64,000 nt of DNA from Neovahlkampfia damariscottae (taxonomy: Eukaryota; Heterolobosea; Selenaionea; Neovahlkampfiida; Neovahlkampfiidae), in assembly GCA_016618085.1 (NCBI GenBank), contig JABLTG010000059.1, positions 37,304-101,303 on the forward strand. Reading direction: 5' to 3'. Every line of letters starts with the position of its first letter. Within the stretch, counting starts at the first letter, position 1. The notes beneath the pieces are model-generated. The model was not told the DNA's origin. It ran no database searches and worked only from the letters and a program-made list of their open reading frames with translations. Below, piece after piece: positions 20,254 to 30,915 of this stretch. A program made the position numbers and the translations under genes.

Positions 20254-21960
20254 TTAGTTTTTAATTCCAAAAAAACTGATTGAATTTTTTGAATCTTTTA
20301 TAGCATTGTTCATTTGTGCTGAACCATCACCAAATTTTAACTTCATTTCTTCAACTTTCTTCAAGTTACCAGTGCCAGAAACAATACAAAATAATGATTT
20401 TTTTGATGGAATTTCTTTAAATATTCTTGTTAAATTTTCATTTAATTTTTCAATTTGGGATTGTTCATTTTCTTCATTTGTCAAGTTGTTTAATCGAATT
20501 AAGTAGAAGTCTTCACTTTCTTTTTTTATTTGTTTTACTGTTTTTTCAGTTATTTCTTTATCATCAACACAAGAAATTGAGGAAATTTCATTTGTTGAAA
20601 ATTTGTTAATCACATTTATCTCATCAATGAACATTGATTTTTTTGGTATGGCATGTAAAATTGAAAATAAATTGAAGAAATTTTCATCAGTATTTGGTAA
20701 ACCAAAATCTGGTCCATGCTTCAATTTTAATAAAGTCAAATCAAAAGCAGATTGTGCATCTTCAATTGAATCATGTCCTTTCTTTGAATTTTGAATAGTT
20801 TTCTTCAAATATTTGATTGATAAATATTTCAATGAGTTTTTTTTTAAATTTCCAAATTCTATTTTTTTTGTGGTCATCGGGTATAAAACTGATGTATCAA
20901 TAATAGTCTTGTGAATCATTTTCACACTTTTTAAGTCATTTTCTAAAGAATGACCAATCAATACAGTATCAGATGAAATGATACTCAACAACTCTTTTTG
21001 AATGTCTTCAAGTGTTGTTGTTACATTTTTCAAGTGATTTTCTGTGACTCCAGAATATTGTGTTAGATAGTCAATAATTTTTGTTGATGGTTTAACAAAC
21101 TTATCTAGAATCAATTTATTCTTTGATTCAAATTTATCATTCAATTTATGTCCAATTAACGTTATCCTTGTTAGTTCAGAACCTTTTTCAGTCAAACACA
21201 TTTCACAATCCTTTAAGAACAATTAATATTCTATTTAACTTTACCATTGAAATAGCTTTGTGCTTTGGTTTTTTAAGTTTCACAGTTTGAACATATTCAT
21301 TCTCTTCTTTTTTTTCTTTATCATTTTTCAATGGAAATTCATTTTCAATGAGTTCTTCTTCCGTTAACAAAAAATCTTCCAATTTATAAATTTTCTCCGT
21401 CATTAAATCTAATGTGGATTTAATGGATTTTTCTGAATAAGATTTCTGTGGTTTTCTATGTACATTCAAAATTGTATGAAAAAAAGCATTTGTAGATGTT
21501 TTAGCATCACAAGAAACTGAATACGTCATACATGCTTGAGACTTCAATTCTTGAAAGATTTGGAGTTTATCAATATGTTTTGTGTATAAATCATAATCTA
21601 ATCCAGGTACACAAATTAAAAAAACTTTTTCAATTTTTGATTTATTCTTAAATTAAGTTAGAAAAAATGAAAATCTTCAAACTTTGATTTGAACCCATTT
21701 TGGAATTGGTGCTTCATCAAAAATTGATAAAATGAATTGTTGAATATCTTTTAGTTTTAAATGTGTTTTTCCGTCTTTTAAATATTCAAAAAGTTGTAAC
21801 TTGAGTTCTGGTTCGGTCTTTTGTTTTTTTTAATTTTTTTTTTTTGGATTACGTTTTCACCAAATATTTGTGAGTAAACATCAATTTCTTCATTTTTTTG
21901 TTTTTTATTTTTTGTTGTTTTTTCTTCTCGCTTTCTCTTTCGGTCTTTTTTTTTACCCAT
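20254..21960 (-). CDS. Rex-type RNA exonuclease, DEDD family (533 aa, 4 exons)
   Basis: Exons on the minus strand: 21960-21853, 21817-21683, 21646-21245, 21210-20254 (534 codons). The lysine-rich N-terminus (GKKKDRKRKREEK) looks like a nucleolar signal. The exonuclease domain starts exactly at the last splice junction, which creates AISM|DCEMC (Exo I). Exo II is IGHSLENDLK and Exo III is HDSIEDAQSAFDL, so the DEDDh catalytic set is complete. The upstream part (VFLICVPGLDYDLY) matches the region before the exonuclease in Rex1/REXO proteins. These enzymes trim the 3' ends of 5S rRNA, tRNA and snRNA. The exact subfamily (Rex1, Rex3 or REXO5) is not fixed. Confidence 0.85.
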
Positions 21961-21982
21961 TTTCAATTAGAAGAAAAATAAA

Positions 21983-21987
21983 CCAAT
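21983..21987 (+). promoter_or_regulatory. Shared CCAAT box between divergent genes
   Basis: AACCAATAAG lies 22 nt from the minus-strand ATG at 21960 and 36 nt before the plus-strand ATG at 22024. A single box apparently serves both starts, which are only 63 nt apart. Confidence 0.5.
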
Positions 21988-22023
21988 AAGAGAAATAATA
22001 AATAAGCAACAACAACTCAAAAA

Positions 22024-23328
22024 ATGAAAAAGTTAATTTTCAAAAAAACAATAAGGATTAATATCAAAAAATACCATCAAACTCTCAAAAAATATGAAAA
22101 AGAAATTAAAAACAAAAAAAATTTTCTTCATAATGAAGATGGTTATTTGGTTCACTCAAAAAAATATAAAGTTTCAAATGAGAATGGAAACTTGTTGATA
22201 GGTTCAAGAGGTGTTGATATTGAAATTATTGGTGAAAAAAATCCAAATCTTCAAGAGGAAATTACATTTGAAGCATTTGCTTATAATTGTAATGAGAATA
22301 AATTGGATTCACATCCGATTGATTATTGGAATGAGTTTAAATTTGAAGAGTTTTATAGACCTCTTACAAATCAGTTTCGATTTTTCATGCATAGAACTCC
22401 ATTACCTTCATTAATCACAAGAATAATTAACAAGGCTGGCAGAGATAGTGAAGGTTATTTTTTAGATCAATTATACAATCCAAAATTTATATTATTAAGG
22501 TTTACTGTACCTATGAATTTTTCTATTGATTTGGAATCAGATTTTTCAGACATTGGTATTAACAACATCAATGGGAAAAAAATATCCATTTCAACACAAT
22601 CTGGATATATAGCCATTGGAGAAACAGAAACTACTGAATTAAATTTAAAAACGGAAACAGGTAATCTATTCTTGGATAGCATCAAATCATCAAAAATGAA
22701 TGTAGAGAGTCAACAAGGCAATGTTTATATCAACAAATTAAAATCGGAAAATGTAGTTGTAAAATCAAAAGGAGATGTGATTATTGAGCATGGATATAAA
22801 GGAAAATATAACATAATGACAGATGGAGATTTCAAATTTTACATGATGGAAAATGGAATTTTTTTAAATCTCCTTTCTCAACAACGTCATACTTTTAAAG
22901 TAACAAACGTTAATTTATTTGTCAATCCTACAATTCATTCAAGATTATTTGTTTTTACTGAAAGAGAAATTAATCTTGAATCAATAATTTACAAAGGTTT
23001 GAAAAGAGATTTTGAGTTGAATGGTGTGATTGGTGAGAATCAAGATAATCAATCTCCAAAATCATTGGTCAGAATAACAGGCAGAAAAACTAATGTAGAA
23101 GTTGATTCTTTTGAACTTGTTGGTCAAGAAAATTCAAATATTTTGGAAATACCTGTAAATCAAAAAGAATTACAACAAAAGAATTTTCGAAATTTTATTG
23201 GAATTTTGATGGTCTTTCTCAATCTTTTTTATTTTGTGTGGTCAGTAAATAGAATACATTTCAACATTACGGATATTATTGATCCTTCAATTGAAGAATG
23301 GAATGAAGTTGTCAAAGGAAAAAAATAA
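22024..23328 (+). CDS. Adhesin-like beta-repeat protein (DUF4097/FAM185A type) with a C-terminal membrane span (434 aa)
   Basis: Single exon. The centre is a run of short beta strands with repeated turns (ISTQSGYIAIGETETTELNL, KTETGNLFLDSIKSSKMNV, ESQQGNVYINKLKSENVVV), the signature of DUF4097-type beta-solenoids found in FAM185A and bacterial adhesin-like proteins. The N-terminus is basic and could direct import into mitochondria (KKLIFKKTIRINIKK). One hydrophobic segment near the end (FIGILMVFLNLFYFVWSV) would anchor it, leaving a 26-residue tail. Function is not known for the family. Confidence 0.68.
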   Translation: MKKLIFKKTIRINIKKYHQTLKKYEKEIKNKKNFLHNEDGYLVHSKKYKVSNENGNLLIGSRGVDIEIIGEKNPNLQEEITFEAFAYNCNENKLDSHPIDYWNEFKFEEFYRPLTNQFRFFMHRTPLPSLITRIINKAGRDSEGYFLDQLYNPKFILLRFTVPMNFSIDLESDFSDIGINNINGKKISISTQSGYIAIGETETTELNLKTETGNLFLDSIKSSKMNVESQQGNVYINKLKSENVVVKSKGDVIIEHGYKGKYNIMTDGDFKFYMMENGIFLNLLSQQRHTFKVTNVNLFVNPTIHSRLFVFTEREINLESIIYKGLKRDFELNGVIGENQDNQSPKSLVRITGRKTNVEVDSFELVGQENSNILEIPVNQKELQQKNFRNFIGILMVFLNLFYFVWSVNRIHFNITDIIDPSIEEWNEVVKGKK

Positions 23329-23331
23329 ATT

Positions 23332-23757
23332 GAACAATGAATTTGAACACTTTTTTTTTTTTTCTCAAATGTCTGAAATTACGAATTGTTATTGAAGACA
23401 AAATTTTGTTTGAATTTTCTGATATTGAAAAGTAGTAATCTAGTTTTCGGGTTCATTGCAAAACAATGGTAGAGGTTATTTTATCAAACAACTTACTTCA
23501 GTGGAAAATTGGTTGAGTCAGGAGTATTGTTATGCACTAATTTAAAAACTCTTACCGATCAGAACAAAGAAATTGCCTTTTTTATAAGAATTTCCATAAT
23601 GAATTTAACCAATGAACTATTTGAAAGATTATTTTAATCAATTTAAAACTCATTTAAATTTAAAAAAATCAGTCTTGTAAAGTTCAGAAAGAATTTGTCT
23701 TATTTTAGAAATTTGAGTACGTACCAATCAGAACACTTTTTTTTGCTTCACCTTCCA
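23332..23757. other. Intergenic region
   Basis: About 430 nt without a supported gene. A poly-T run (23350-23363) follows the upstream stop. Near the right end is the CCAAT box of the RWP-RK gene. The frame of that gene is open from 23695, but the first ATG after the box is 23758. Confidence 0.6.
23724..23728 (+). promoter_or_regulatory. CCAAT box upstream of the RWP-RK gene
   Basis: GTACCAATCAGA, 29 nt before the ATG at 23758. Confidence 0.55.
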
Positions 23758-25131
23758 ATGTCAGAAGACAAACAACCTGTGGAGGTGACCAGAGAAATCC
23801 TTCAAAAACATTTCATGTATCCGATTTATGAAGCTTCTGCGCTCCTTGGTGTTAGCGTTAACGATCTAAAAGCTATTTGCAGACAACACGGAATAAAAAG
23901 ATGGATGTACAGTGGAAAAAGGAAAAACTCATATAATGGAACATCTGGAGAAAATAATAAATTCTCCTCCTTCAGCGCAAAATCAGAACAACCACAAATT
24001 CAAATTTACGAAAACTTCAAAAGTGCTTCTTTTACAACGTATGAACAAAAACCTTTAAAACCACAAAAAACAAAACCAAATAGTCCAAAACCTACTAACA
24101 CAAGAAGAGGATCTTTAACAGAAGAAGCCGAAAAATTAAAAAGATTAAAAATCTCAGGTTACAACAAAAGAGGATCACAAACCACAACAACGACTCAACA
24201 GTATCAAACCCAACAACAACAGCAACCAGTTGAAGTTAAACAAGAAATAACATCAAGTGAGTTACAACAACAATATCAACAGTATCAACAACAACAACAG
24301 CAACAACAACAACAACAGTTTCAACAGTTTACTCAAATTCCACAAACTCAAATTCAACAAGTTCCTCAACCATTTCAACAACAGCAACAGATTCAATTAC
24401 AATTTCAACAACAGTTTCAACAAAAACAAAAACAACTTTCACCTCCACCACAACAGTATTATCAACAACAACAACAACAATACCAAGTTACTGGAACAAC
24501 AACAGGAGGTCCTAGTTTTACTCAAATGCAAAAAAAAAGACCATCTATTGTTTCTGATGATATATTACAACAAATGCCAAAAACAAAAAAAAGATCATCC
24601 ACAGCTTCTTTACAATCTTGTGATACAGAAAATGATAGTCGATCAGAATCAAGTCAAAAGAAGTATATCAAAATTTCAACTTCACATTTTCATTTACCAA
24701 AATATCAAAGTTTAGGTGATTTTCAAATTCAAACAAGTCCAGAAGAACAAATTCCACCTTCTACCTATGAAACAAATACTGATTTTTCAAACTTTTCTTC
24801 AAATAATAATAACTTGGGTAATAATCATGGATTTTATGCGAATTTTTCAAACCATTCTTCAATGCCTTCAATTAATTCACTTTCAAATCAATATACTGCT
24901 TCATTTACTGATAATTCACCAAATACAAATCCAAATTATAACAAAAAGAATTTGATCTCTTTTGATGAAATTTCAGAATTAGAAGAAGATCCAGCATTAA
25001 ATGATTTCTTAGGAGATGATAATTATGAACCAGAAAGTTTTGACTATGACAGCCTATTTCGTAAGTTCTTTCAAAAAAATTTAACCTTTTTTCAACCAGA
25101 ATTTTCAATGAAAAAGGATCAAACAATGTAA
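23758..25131 (+). CDS. RWP-RK domain transcription factor with polyglutamine tract (2 exons)
   Basis: Exons are 23758-25060 and 25100-25131, around a GTAAGT...CCAG intron of 39 nt. The intron is a multiple of three without stops, so retention would add 13 residues in frame. The RWP-RK motif is at the N-terminus (FMYPIYEASALLGVSVNDL, then CRQHGIKRW), with RWMYSG where RWPYR is usual. A basic segment follows (SGKRKNS), and then a long Gln-rich stretch at 24190-24530. RWP-RK proteins bind DNA and regulate nitrogen response or sexual differentiation in plants, algae and slime moulds. The target here is unknown. Confidence 0.82.
   Translation: MSEDKQPVEVTREILQKHFMYPIYEASALLGVSVNDLKAICRQHGIKRWMYSGKRKNSYNGTSGENNKFSSFSAKSEQPQIQIYENFKSASFTTYEQKPLKPQKTKPNSPKPTNTRRGSLTEEAEKLKRLKISGYNKRGSQTTTTTQQYQTQQQQQPVEVKQEITSSELQQQYQQYQQQQQQQQQQQFQQFTQIPQTQIQQVPQPFQQQQQIQLQFQQQFQQKQKQLSPPPQQYYQQQQQQYQVTGTTTGGPSFTQMQKKRPSIVSDDILQQMPKTKKRSSTASLQSCDTENDSRSESSQKKYIKISTSHFHLPKYQSLGDFQIQTSPEEQIPPSTYETNTDFSNFSSNNNNLGNNHGFYANFSNHSSMPSINSLSNQYTASFTDNSPNTNPNYNKKNLISFDEISELEEDPALNDFLGDDNYEPESFDYDSLFRKFFQKNLTFFQPEFSMKKDQTM
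24258..24530 (+). repeat. CAA/CAG-rich microsatellite encoding polyglutamine
   Basis: An imperfect run of CAA and CAG codons inside the RWP-RK gene, interrupted by Tyr, Phe and Thr codons. The two alternative frames of the same tract are also open over long distances, which explains the overlapping Asn-rich ORF. Confidence 0.8.
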
Positions 25132-25170
25132 AATAGAAGCTTTTTTTAACAACAAACTTTACAATTTTTT

Positions 25171-26975
25171 TTATTTTTTTTTTTCTTCAATTACTTTTCC
25201 TCTAAAGTTTCCATAAGTTTTTGCCACCTTTTTTTGGTGTGAATTTTTTTTTTTTTTTACTTTTTTATTTTCATAGAAATCAAGTTTTAATGAGTTATCA
25301 ACAAAAGGTGTTTTGAATGTTAATCTATATTTATCAATCAGAACATCAAATGATGTTGTTTCTTCTGTTTCTGTTAAGAAATATTTTTTTCCTTTTCTGT
25401 GACATCTTATATGTACAGCTCCTGGTTTTTCATCTTCTTGTTCTTCTTCAACACATGAAAAGACGTATTGACCTTTTGAAATAAAAAATTATGAATTCTT
25501 TTTTTTTTACTTGGAAATTTTTCATTGAAACGTAATAGAAAAGTACCTAAAGTACATGAATCTAATAAATCTTGGCTTTCTGTTGTTGTCATTGAAACAT
25601 AAAAATAATTTAATTTGAGCACTTTTTTGGCATTTTTAAAACAGTCTTTATATGGTCCAAATCTTTGAATAAACAATTGAAAATCTGCAATACTAACAAT
25701 TCCATCAGCTGTTGTATCCAATAAATATTCATAAGAATCTTCCCATTGAATGTCTTTGAAAACTTTTTGAATTTCCGAAAAAAATGTTGAATTATCAACA
25801 GCAAAAGAAACTTCACCAATATTTTCATACCAAAAATCATTAGCTGCTTCTTCATCTTGTATTTCATATTTCGCTTTTGTATTTGTTTTTGACTCTTCTA
25901 CAAATTTGGCAATCATAATCAACTCTTGTAAATGAAGATATAAATACAATTCTGTTTCATCTTTCAATTTAAAATAATCCTTTTTGTTAATAGAAGAACC
26001 ATCTTGTGAAGAGAAATTCTTTTCAAATTCCTTGAGGAAGTTTGTTAATATGTTCAAAATATCATTGAAAACAGATGACATAAATCTAGCATTTGGAAGT
26101 ATTTCAAAATTTTGGTATGTTGAAATAGTTTCCAGCGGTATTTTCATTTTTGTTGTCACTGAATCCATAGCTTGATATAAAATTTTATGTGGTGAAGTGT
26201 GGAATAAAATTTCTTTAATTTTTGTATTGATCTGATTTGTTGTATCTAATACACCTCCTTTGACTAAAGGGTCCATTGATTCATCACTTGAAAACATTTT
26301 TGTGTGAAAAATATTTTGATTTGTCCATTTTTTTTTATCCAATGCAGCTTTAAATGTTTTTATTTTTCGTTCGTGGTTTATTACTGAAGCTATTTTATGT
26401 CAAATTCAAAGTAGTTTACCTTATTCATAACTTGAAAATCAATATTTAATATCAACTTTTAAACAATTAAATTCAACAATTTCATCAATTACTCATCAAA
26501 CAGTTGCTAAATACTATAAAAAATGGTGTGAATTTTTAGAAAATTATCAAAAAAAAATTCTTGTGGATGGTGGGACATAGAGGGACATTTTTTTTAAAAC
26601 ATTAAAATTAAATTTCACAATGATAATATTTTTTTCTTCATATATTTTACAAATTAGCTATTAAAAAAAAAGTTTGAGCACATTTTGCACCTGAAATTTG
26701 ATTTCTTTCGAATAAAACTGTACTTTGGGTTCGAACTTAGTTTGAACCTTTTGAACAGTTTAAGAAAAAAGTTCGAACCTGGTTCGAACGGTTCAAAACC
26801 TTACTCTGGTTGAAAGATGACTGGGCAAAATGATTAATAAATTGTCACAAAATGGACTTACCTTTGATTTTGATTGCACTGTTTCATTTTTTACCTTCCA
26901 TTCTGCAATTCCTTTTTCTTCAATTAACCAAGAAGTCAATTTATTCATTTGTTCTTGTACATCAATTCCCACCAT
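25171..26975 (-). CDS. Cbl-like phosphotyrosine-binding (4H/EF-hand/SH2) adaptor without RING (425 aa, 5 exons)
   Basis: Exons on the minus strand: 26975-26862, 26820-26805, 26389-25511, 25472-25261, 25227-25171 (426 codons, all phases close). After a helical N-terminus comes the order seen in the Cbl TKB domain. First is AANDFWYENIGEVSFAV; then an EF-hand loop in LDTTADGIVSIADFQLFIQR, leading into FGPYKDCFKN; then an SH2 fold starting LGTFLLRFNEKFPS. The protein ends soon after the SH2, so there is no RING finger and no ubiquitin-ligase activity to expect. It would act as a phosphotyrosine adaptor. Exon 2 is 16 nt. Intron 2 (26390-26804) is 415 nt, ten times longer than any other here, and carries inserted material. 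No CCAAT box lies upstream. Confidence 0.8.
26390..26804. mobile_element. Long intron holding a probable transposase remnant and a GGTTCGAAC repeat cluster
   Basis: All other introns are 28-43 nt. On the plus strand, about 26455-26579, a frame reads HQTVAKYYKKWCEFLENY and then KKILVDGG, ending at a stop. This resembles the segment just before the first catalytic Asp in ISXO2/Merlin-type DDE transposases. The right part (26730-26800) has four close copies of GTTCGAAC or variants, alternating in orientation. I infer a decayed DNA transposon that landed in an ordinary tiny intron. Confidence 0.45.
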
Positions 26976-27069
26976 TATAACTATATTTTTGTTTCAACTT
27001 ATTTCCTTCCACATTAATATTTTTTTTGTTATTTTCATCAGAAATTCCTGAACTAGCATGAACTGAGCC

Positions 27070-28374
27070 ATGTCATTAACAAATACAATTACAGATAATA
27101 CAATTGCTAGAGGTGACAGAGAAAGTAAAGGAGTTCAACAAAGTGATGTAACAATAGATGATAGTAATAATGTGACTAATGTTAATTCTATAACAACAAG
27201 TGTAATTACATAGAATGGAAATATGAATATTCCACATGATGACCCAAATAATAGAGGTTATTTTATTGGAAGTCAAACGATATTATATCATGATGATTCA
27301 ACAACAAAATATAAAATTGAAGTTGATAAAGTAAAAGCAAATAAAGAAGTTAAAATTAATGAAGCAACTAATCAAATTAAAGTTAATAATACAAATTTTA
27401 ATCAAACAATAAATGTAAACAATACATCAGCTAATAGAACATATACATTAAATGTCGATTCAAACAGTAATTTTATAAGGAGTGAAGGAATACAAACTAT
27501 AAATAATATTAAAACTCATACCAATAAAATAAAAACAAATGCAATTACTTCCATCAGAACAAATGATGATATTTCAATTGTTGCAAACGGAACTGGAATA
27601 ATGAGATTCTATACAATCCAAAATAACGGTTGTCTAATTGGAGGTGATATGGCATATTTGAGATAATTGGGCTATTAAAACAACATTTTCAGGTGCAACA
27701 GGTGCAAGTGATTGCTCGATAGTAGGAATTGCAACACAAACAAGTGGTGAAAACGTAGCAGTTGTTGGTTCAAATGATTTACAAGCTTCATTTTGGACTT
27801 CAATATATCCAACCAGTTAATTTATCAATTGCTCCGAATTGTTATTGTTGTTTTGGTGATGTGGCAAAATCAACAGTTGCAAGTTCTGGAGCTAAAATAT
27901 ATGTTCAAGGAATATTTATTCAACTGGAAATGTTTGTCAAACTAATGCTATTATATCTAATACAAAAAATCAATTGACATTGAGAACTACAAATACAGTC
28001 TCCATTACAAGCACAGCACCATCAGCAAGTAGAACATATACTATTCCAGATATTGGAGATGATGGAACTTTTGTTTTAATTGCATCCACTGGTGTAACAG
28101 TATTCAACAATACTGTTATTATAACAGGTTCGGGTTTGGAATTTCGGGGTTACAAGTTGTTGGAGTGAGAAAAACAGGATATAGTTCTTGGACTAAAACA
28201 GCAAACAGTGCTACAAATTTTAACACTGCAACAATTACATTAGAACAACTAGCTGAGCAAGTATTGGCATTACAATTTGACATGCAGTTACACAGTTTAA
28301 TTGATAGTAAAGCACCCAATCAAAATGATAAGTTCATCCAAACATCAAGTTCGGCAAAGAGGAAGGTTTTGTAG
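27070..28374 (+). pseudogene. Viral/phage-like fibre or structural protein, broken
   Basis: The frame opens at ATG 27070, hits a TAG at 27211-27213, continues in frame to 27666 and then shifts several times up to 28374. The content is repeat-rich and low in Cys, with Thr/Asn/Ser beta repeats (VNNTNFNQTINVNNTSANRT, TNAITSIRTNDDISIV). Segments such as FSGATGASD and SASRTYTIPDIGDDGTFVL are typical of tail or surface fibres of giant viruses and phages. The end ATITLEQLAEQVLALQFDMQ also recalls the helical trimer end of phage fibres. No intact product is possible. No CCAAT box lies upstream, unlike the cellular genes. Confidence 0.6.
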
Positions 28375-28376
28375 AA

Positions 28377-28490
28377 ATGACAATCAAACTTCCTGTTTCT
28401 AAAACAAAAATTGGAAAAAGTGACTGGACTGACGAAGAGCTTCTCGCTTGGACCAAATTAATTAGTCAAAAAAAAGTTTCAAAGAAATAA
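28377..28490 (+). CDS. Tiny ORF following the fibre remnant (37 aa), unknown
   Basis: The ATG overlaps the end of the fibre frame region (2 nt gap) and a clean frame runs to TAA. Composition is Lys-rich with a helix-like segment (WTDEELLAWTKLISQ). It may be a real small gene of the mobile element or a leftover. No family recognised. Confidence 0.4.
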   Translation: MTIKLPVSKTKIGKSDWTDEELLAWTKLISQKKVSKK

Positions 28491-28576
28491 ACTTTTTTTT
28501 CCTTTATTATTTCTTTTACTTTTGAGTCACAAATTATTGCAACTCAACTGTTTTCAAACTCAGAGAATTCAGCAAC

Positions 28577-28862
28577 TCAAAGTCTTCCTCTTTTGAAGTA
28601 ACTTGAAACAAGAAGTTTTCCATCATCAATATCTTTATCTTTATCAATTAATATATAATGAGACTTTTCTTCTTTTGAAAGTTTTGAAAGATCATTTTGG
28701 TTGTATCTAGTTAATTGATTCAGAAGATAATCACCTCCTCCACAATCTGCTATAATCACCACTGGACTGTTTAGTGCTCGATATGGATCATAAACGAGGA
28801 CAACATCACCAACTTCGACATCACAATTAAAATTAACAAATCTATTGTAGTTTTTGTTCCTT
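28577..28862 (-). pseudogene. ORF fragment of the viral island, unknown
   Basis: An open frame without an ATG at its left limit reads VEVGDVVLVYDPYRALNSP, then VVIIADCGGGDYLLNQL and an acidic tail. It ends at 28577. The pattern is well formed and coding-like, but I recognise no family. It runs opposite to the neighbouring polymerase/helicase remnant. Confidence 0.35.
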
Positions 28863-30915
28863 TCGATACTGGATTAAGTGATGAAGTTTCTGAATGGAAA
28901 TCTCCAGACATTGATTATATGAAGTTATTCGTGAAAAATGGAAAAGAATTTGAAGATGCATTAATCAACAAAAAATATTTTTCAACTTATGAGCAAAGTT
29001 TAATTGAAAATTTGTTAAAATTCCCAATTAATGCTCCAATAGGTGTTTTATCGAGTACAAAGAAAACTCCATTTTTCAAATTGGACATGACTAAAGCGTA
29101 TTCTAGTGCTTTATACAAAACAAAATTTATTCCTGTTGCCACACCATTTGATGGATTTGAAACTTATAAAGAATCTCCTATTGTTGATCATTTCATTTAT
29201 ATCATTTCATTAGATCAAAAGAATAGAATCATATTTTGAGTCAATTTAAAAAAGCTAAACTCAACAAAATTGAAATTTAAAATAACTCATGTTTGTGCTT
29301 TGAATAAATACTTCTCAAATGAACTTCCAAAAACAATTGATAAGGTGAAAGATTCGGGTTTAGAAACAGCAGATTGGAAATTTATCTTGAATAAGACAAT
29401 TGGATTTACTGGTAAAAAATACAACCAAGGTAAACTTAGTTATTTATTTGACAATGTTGATGAAGCAAATCAACGTAAATCAGATCATTTTCCAAAAGAA
29501 ATTAAAGTTGAAGATAAAGAAACCTCAAGTTCCTTTAAATTTTTTTTAGAGTGAAATACATGGTGAAAAAGTGCAGTTGGAAAATGGATTCTATCTTCTT
29601 CAAACTTTAATTTATGACACCGTCAGAACTGATTTAACTATATTAGCTTCAAATTTGCAGGAACTTGGTTGTGAAGTAATTGGAGTTAGAACAGATTGCC
29701 TTTATTTCTCTTCTGTAAAAAAGGACGAAATAGATATTGAATCTGAGCTTTTTATGAATGGTTATAGTTTTGGAAATGAATTTGGTGATTGAAAATCAAT
29801 TGAATCAGCACAAACAAGAGAACTTCCATCAAGTGAAATATTCTCCAATTTCAAAGATGCTCCTGTGATGCTGAAACTAAAAATGCAGTTCAAAATTTGG
29901 AAATTAAAGATGAATTTAATTTGGATAGCTTTGATGTGCTGAAAAAAAGAGATGTTTTAGTAAGAGCAACTTTGCCAGGAGCTGGAAAAACCACTAATAT
30001 TATACTTTGGTCTTTGAAAAGTAAAAAGAGGATACTTGTGGTTGCTCCAACAAATGCACTTGCAGCAGACATCAAAAAAAGATTTAAAGATGGTGATGTA
30101 TACTCAATAACATTTTGTTCCCTTTTGGGATTGGTTAGAGGAAAAGATGTTGATGAATCTCAACAAACAATATCTCAAAAATTTGATATTTAACAGTGAA
30201 ACTTTCAATCCAACTGAAATCATCAAAAAATACAACTTTGAACATTCCGGTGTAAAGCACCTCACCTACTATCACCAATGAATATTTGCTATTATCAAGA
30301 TCTTTGCGATAAATTAGCTAAAATTGACTCCAACACTACAGAAATTTACGTCAAAGAAAGATTCTTGGTAAACAAGCAAGTATTTCAAACCAACTTTACA
30401 TAATTACAAAAAATAGAAAAATCAAAATACGCATCACTGATGTCCTAACAAATAAATCTTACAACATTGATGCAAAATTCTTGAAGAACTTTCGAAGTAT
30501 AGCTGCATATACAGGACATGCAATTCAAGGAACTACTACAGATAAAAAAATTATCATCCATAACTTGAAGTCTCCCCACATAACAAGAGAATGGTTATGG
30601 GTTGCAATCACAAGAGCAACAGAATTAAAAAATGTATTAATTTCAGGGAATCCAAAATTCACGAACAATAAAGTAATAAAATCTATAAATTTACTTCACC
30701 ACATGATTTCAGACACTCAAAAAGGACTTTATGATGAGGAGAATTTCATAACTGAAGAATTTATTCAAAAAATGTACAATGATCAAAATGGCATTTGTAA
30801 ACTTTGCTTAAACCCAATCATTAAAGTTTCAGTTGATAGAATCTACAACAATTATGGACACACAAAAAATAATGTTCAGCTGACTTGTTTAAGATGTAAC
30901 GTCACTAAGAAGTGA
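28853..30915 (+). pseudogene. Polymerase-palm / SF1 helicase / HNH-type zinc domain protein of viral origin, broken
   Basis: A series of consecutive frames on one strand. First is a palm-like part: FKLDMTKAYSSAL for motif A, NKTIGFTGKKYN for a motif-B-like segment and VRTDCLYF for motif C. Next is a helicase: Walker A LPGAGKTTN, motif Ia VVAPTNALAADIKK, motif V YTGHAIQGTT and motif VI VAITRATELK. It ends in a Cys/His module (GICKLCLNPI, SVDRIYNNYGH, CLRCN) like HNH or endonuclease VII. Stops and shifts separate the parts at about 29239, 29553, 29790 and 30190. The Walker B region between about 30190 and 30480 is missing or unrecognisable. Fused replication proteins of this kind occur in virophage/Polinton-like viruses, transpovirons and large DNA viruses. 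Confidence 0.62.

Noticed and set aside
24257-24715. Asn-rich ORF of 152 codons overlapping the RWP-RK gene
   Set aside because: It is the +1 frame of the CAA repeat (AAC = Asn); no independent coding signal.
26728-26800. GGTTCGAAC could be a tRNA T-loop (box B)
   Set aside because: It occurs four times in both orientations with no cloverleaf, box A or acceptor stem around it.
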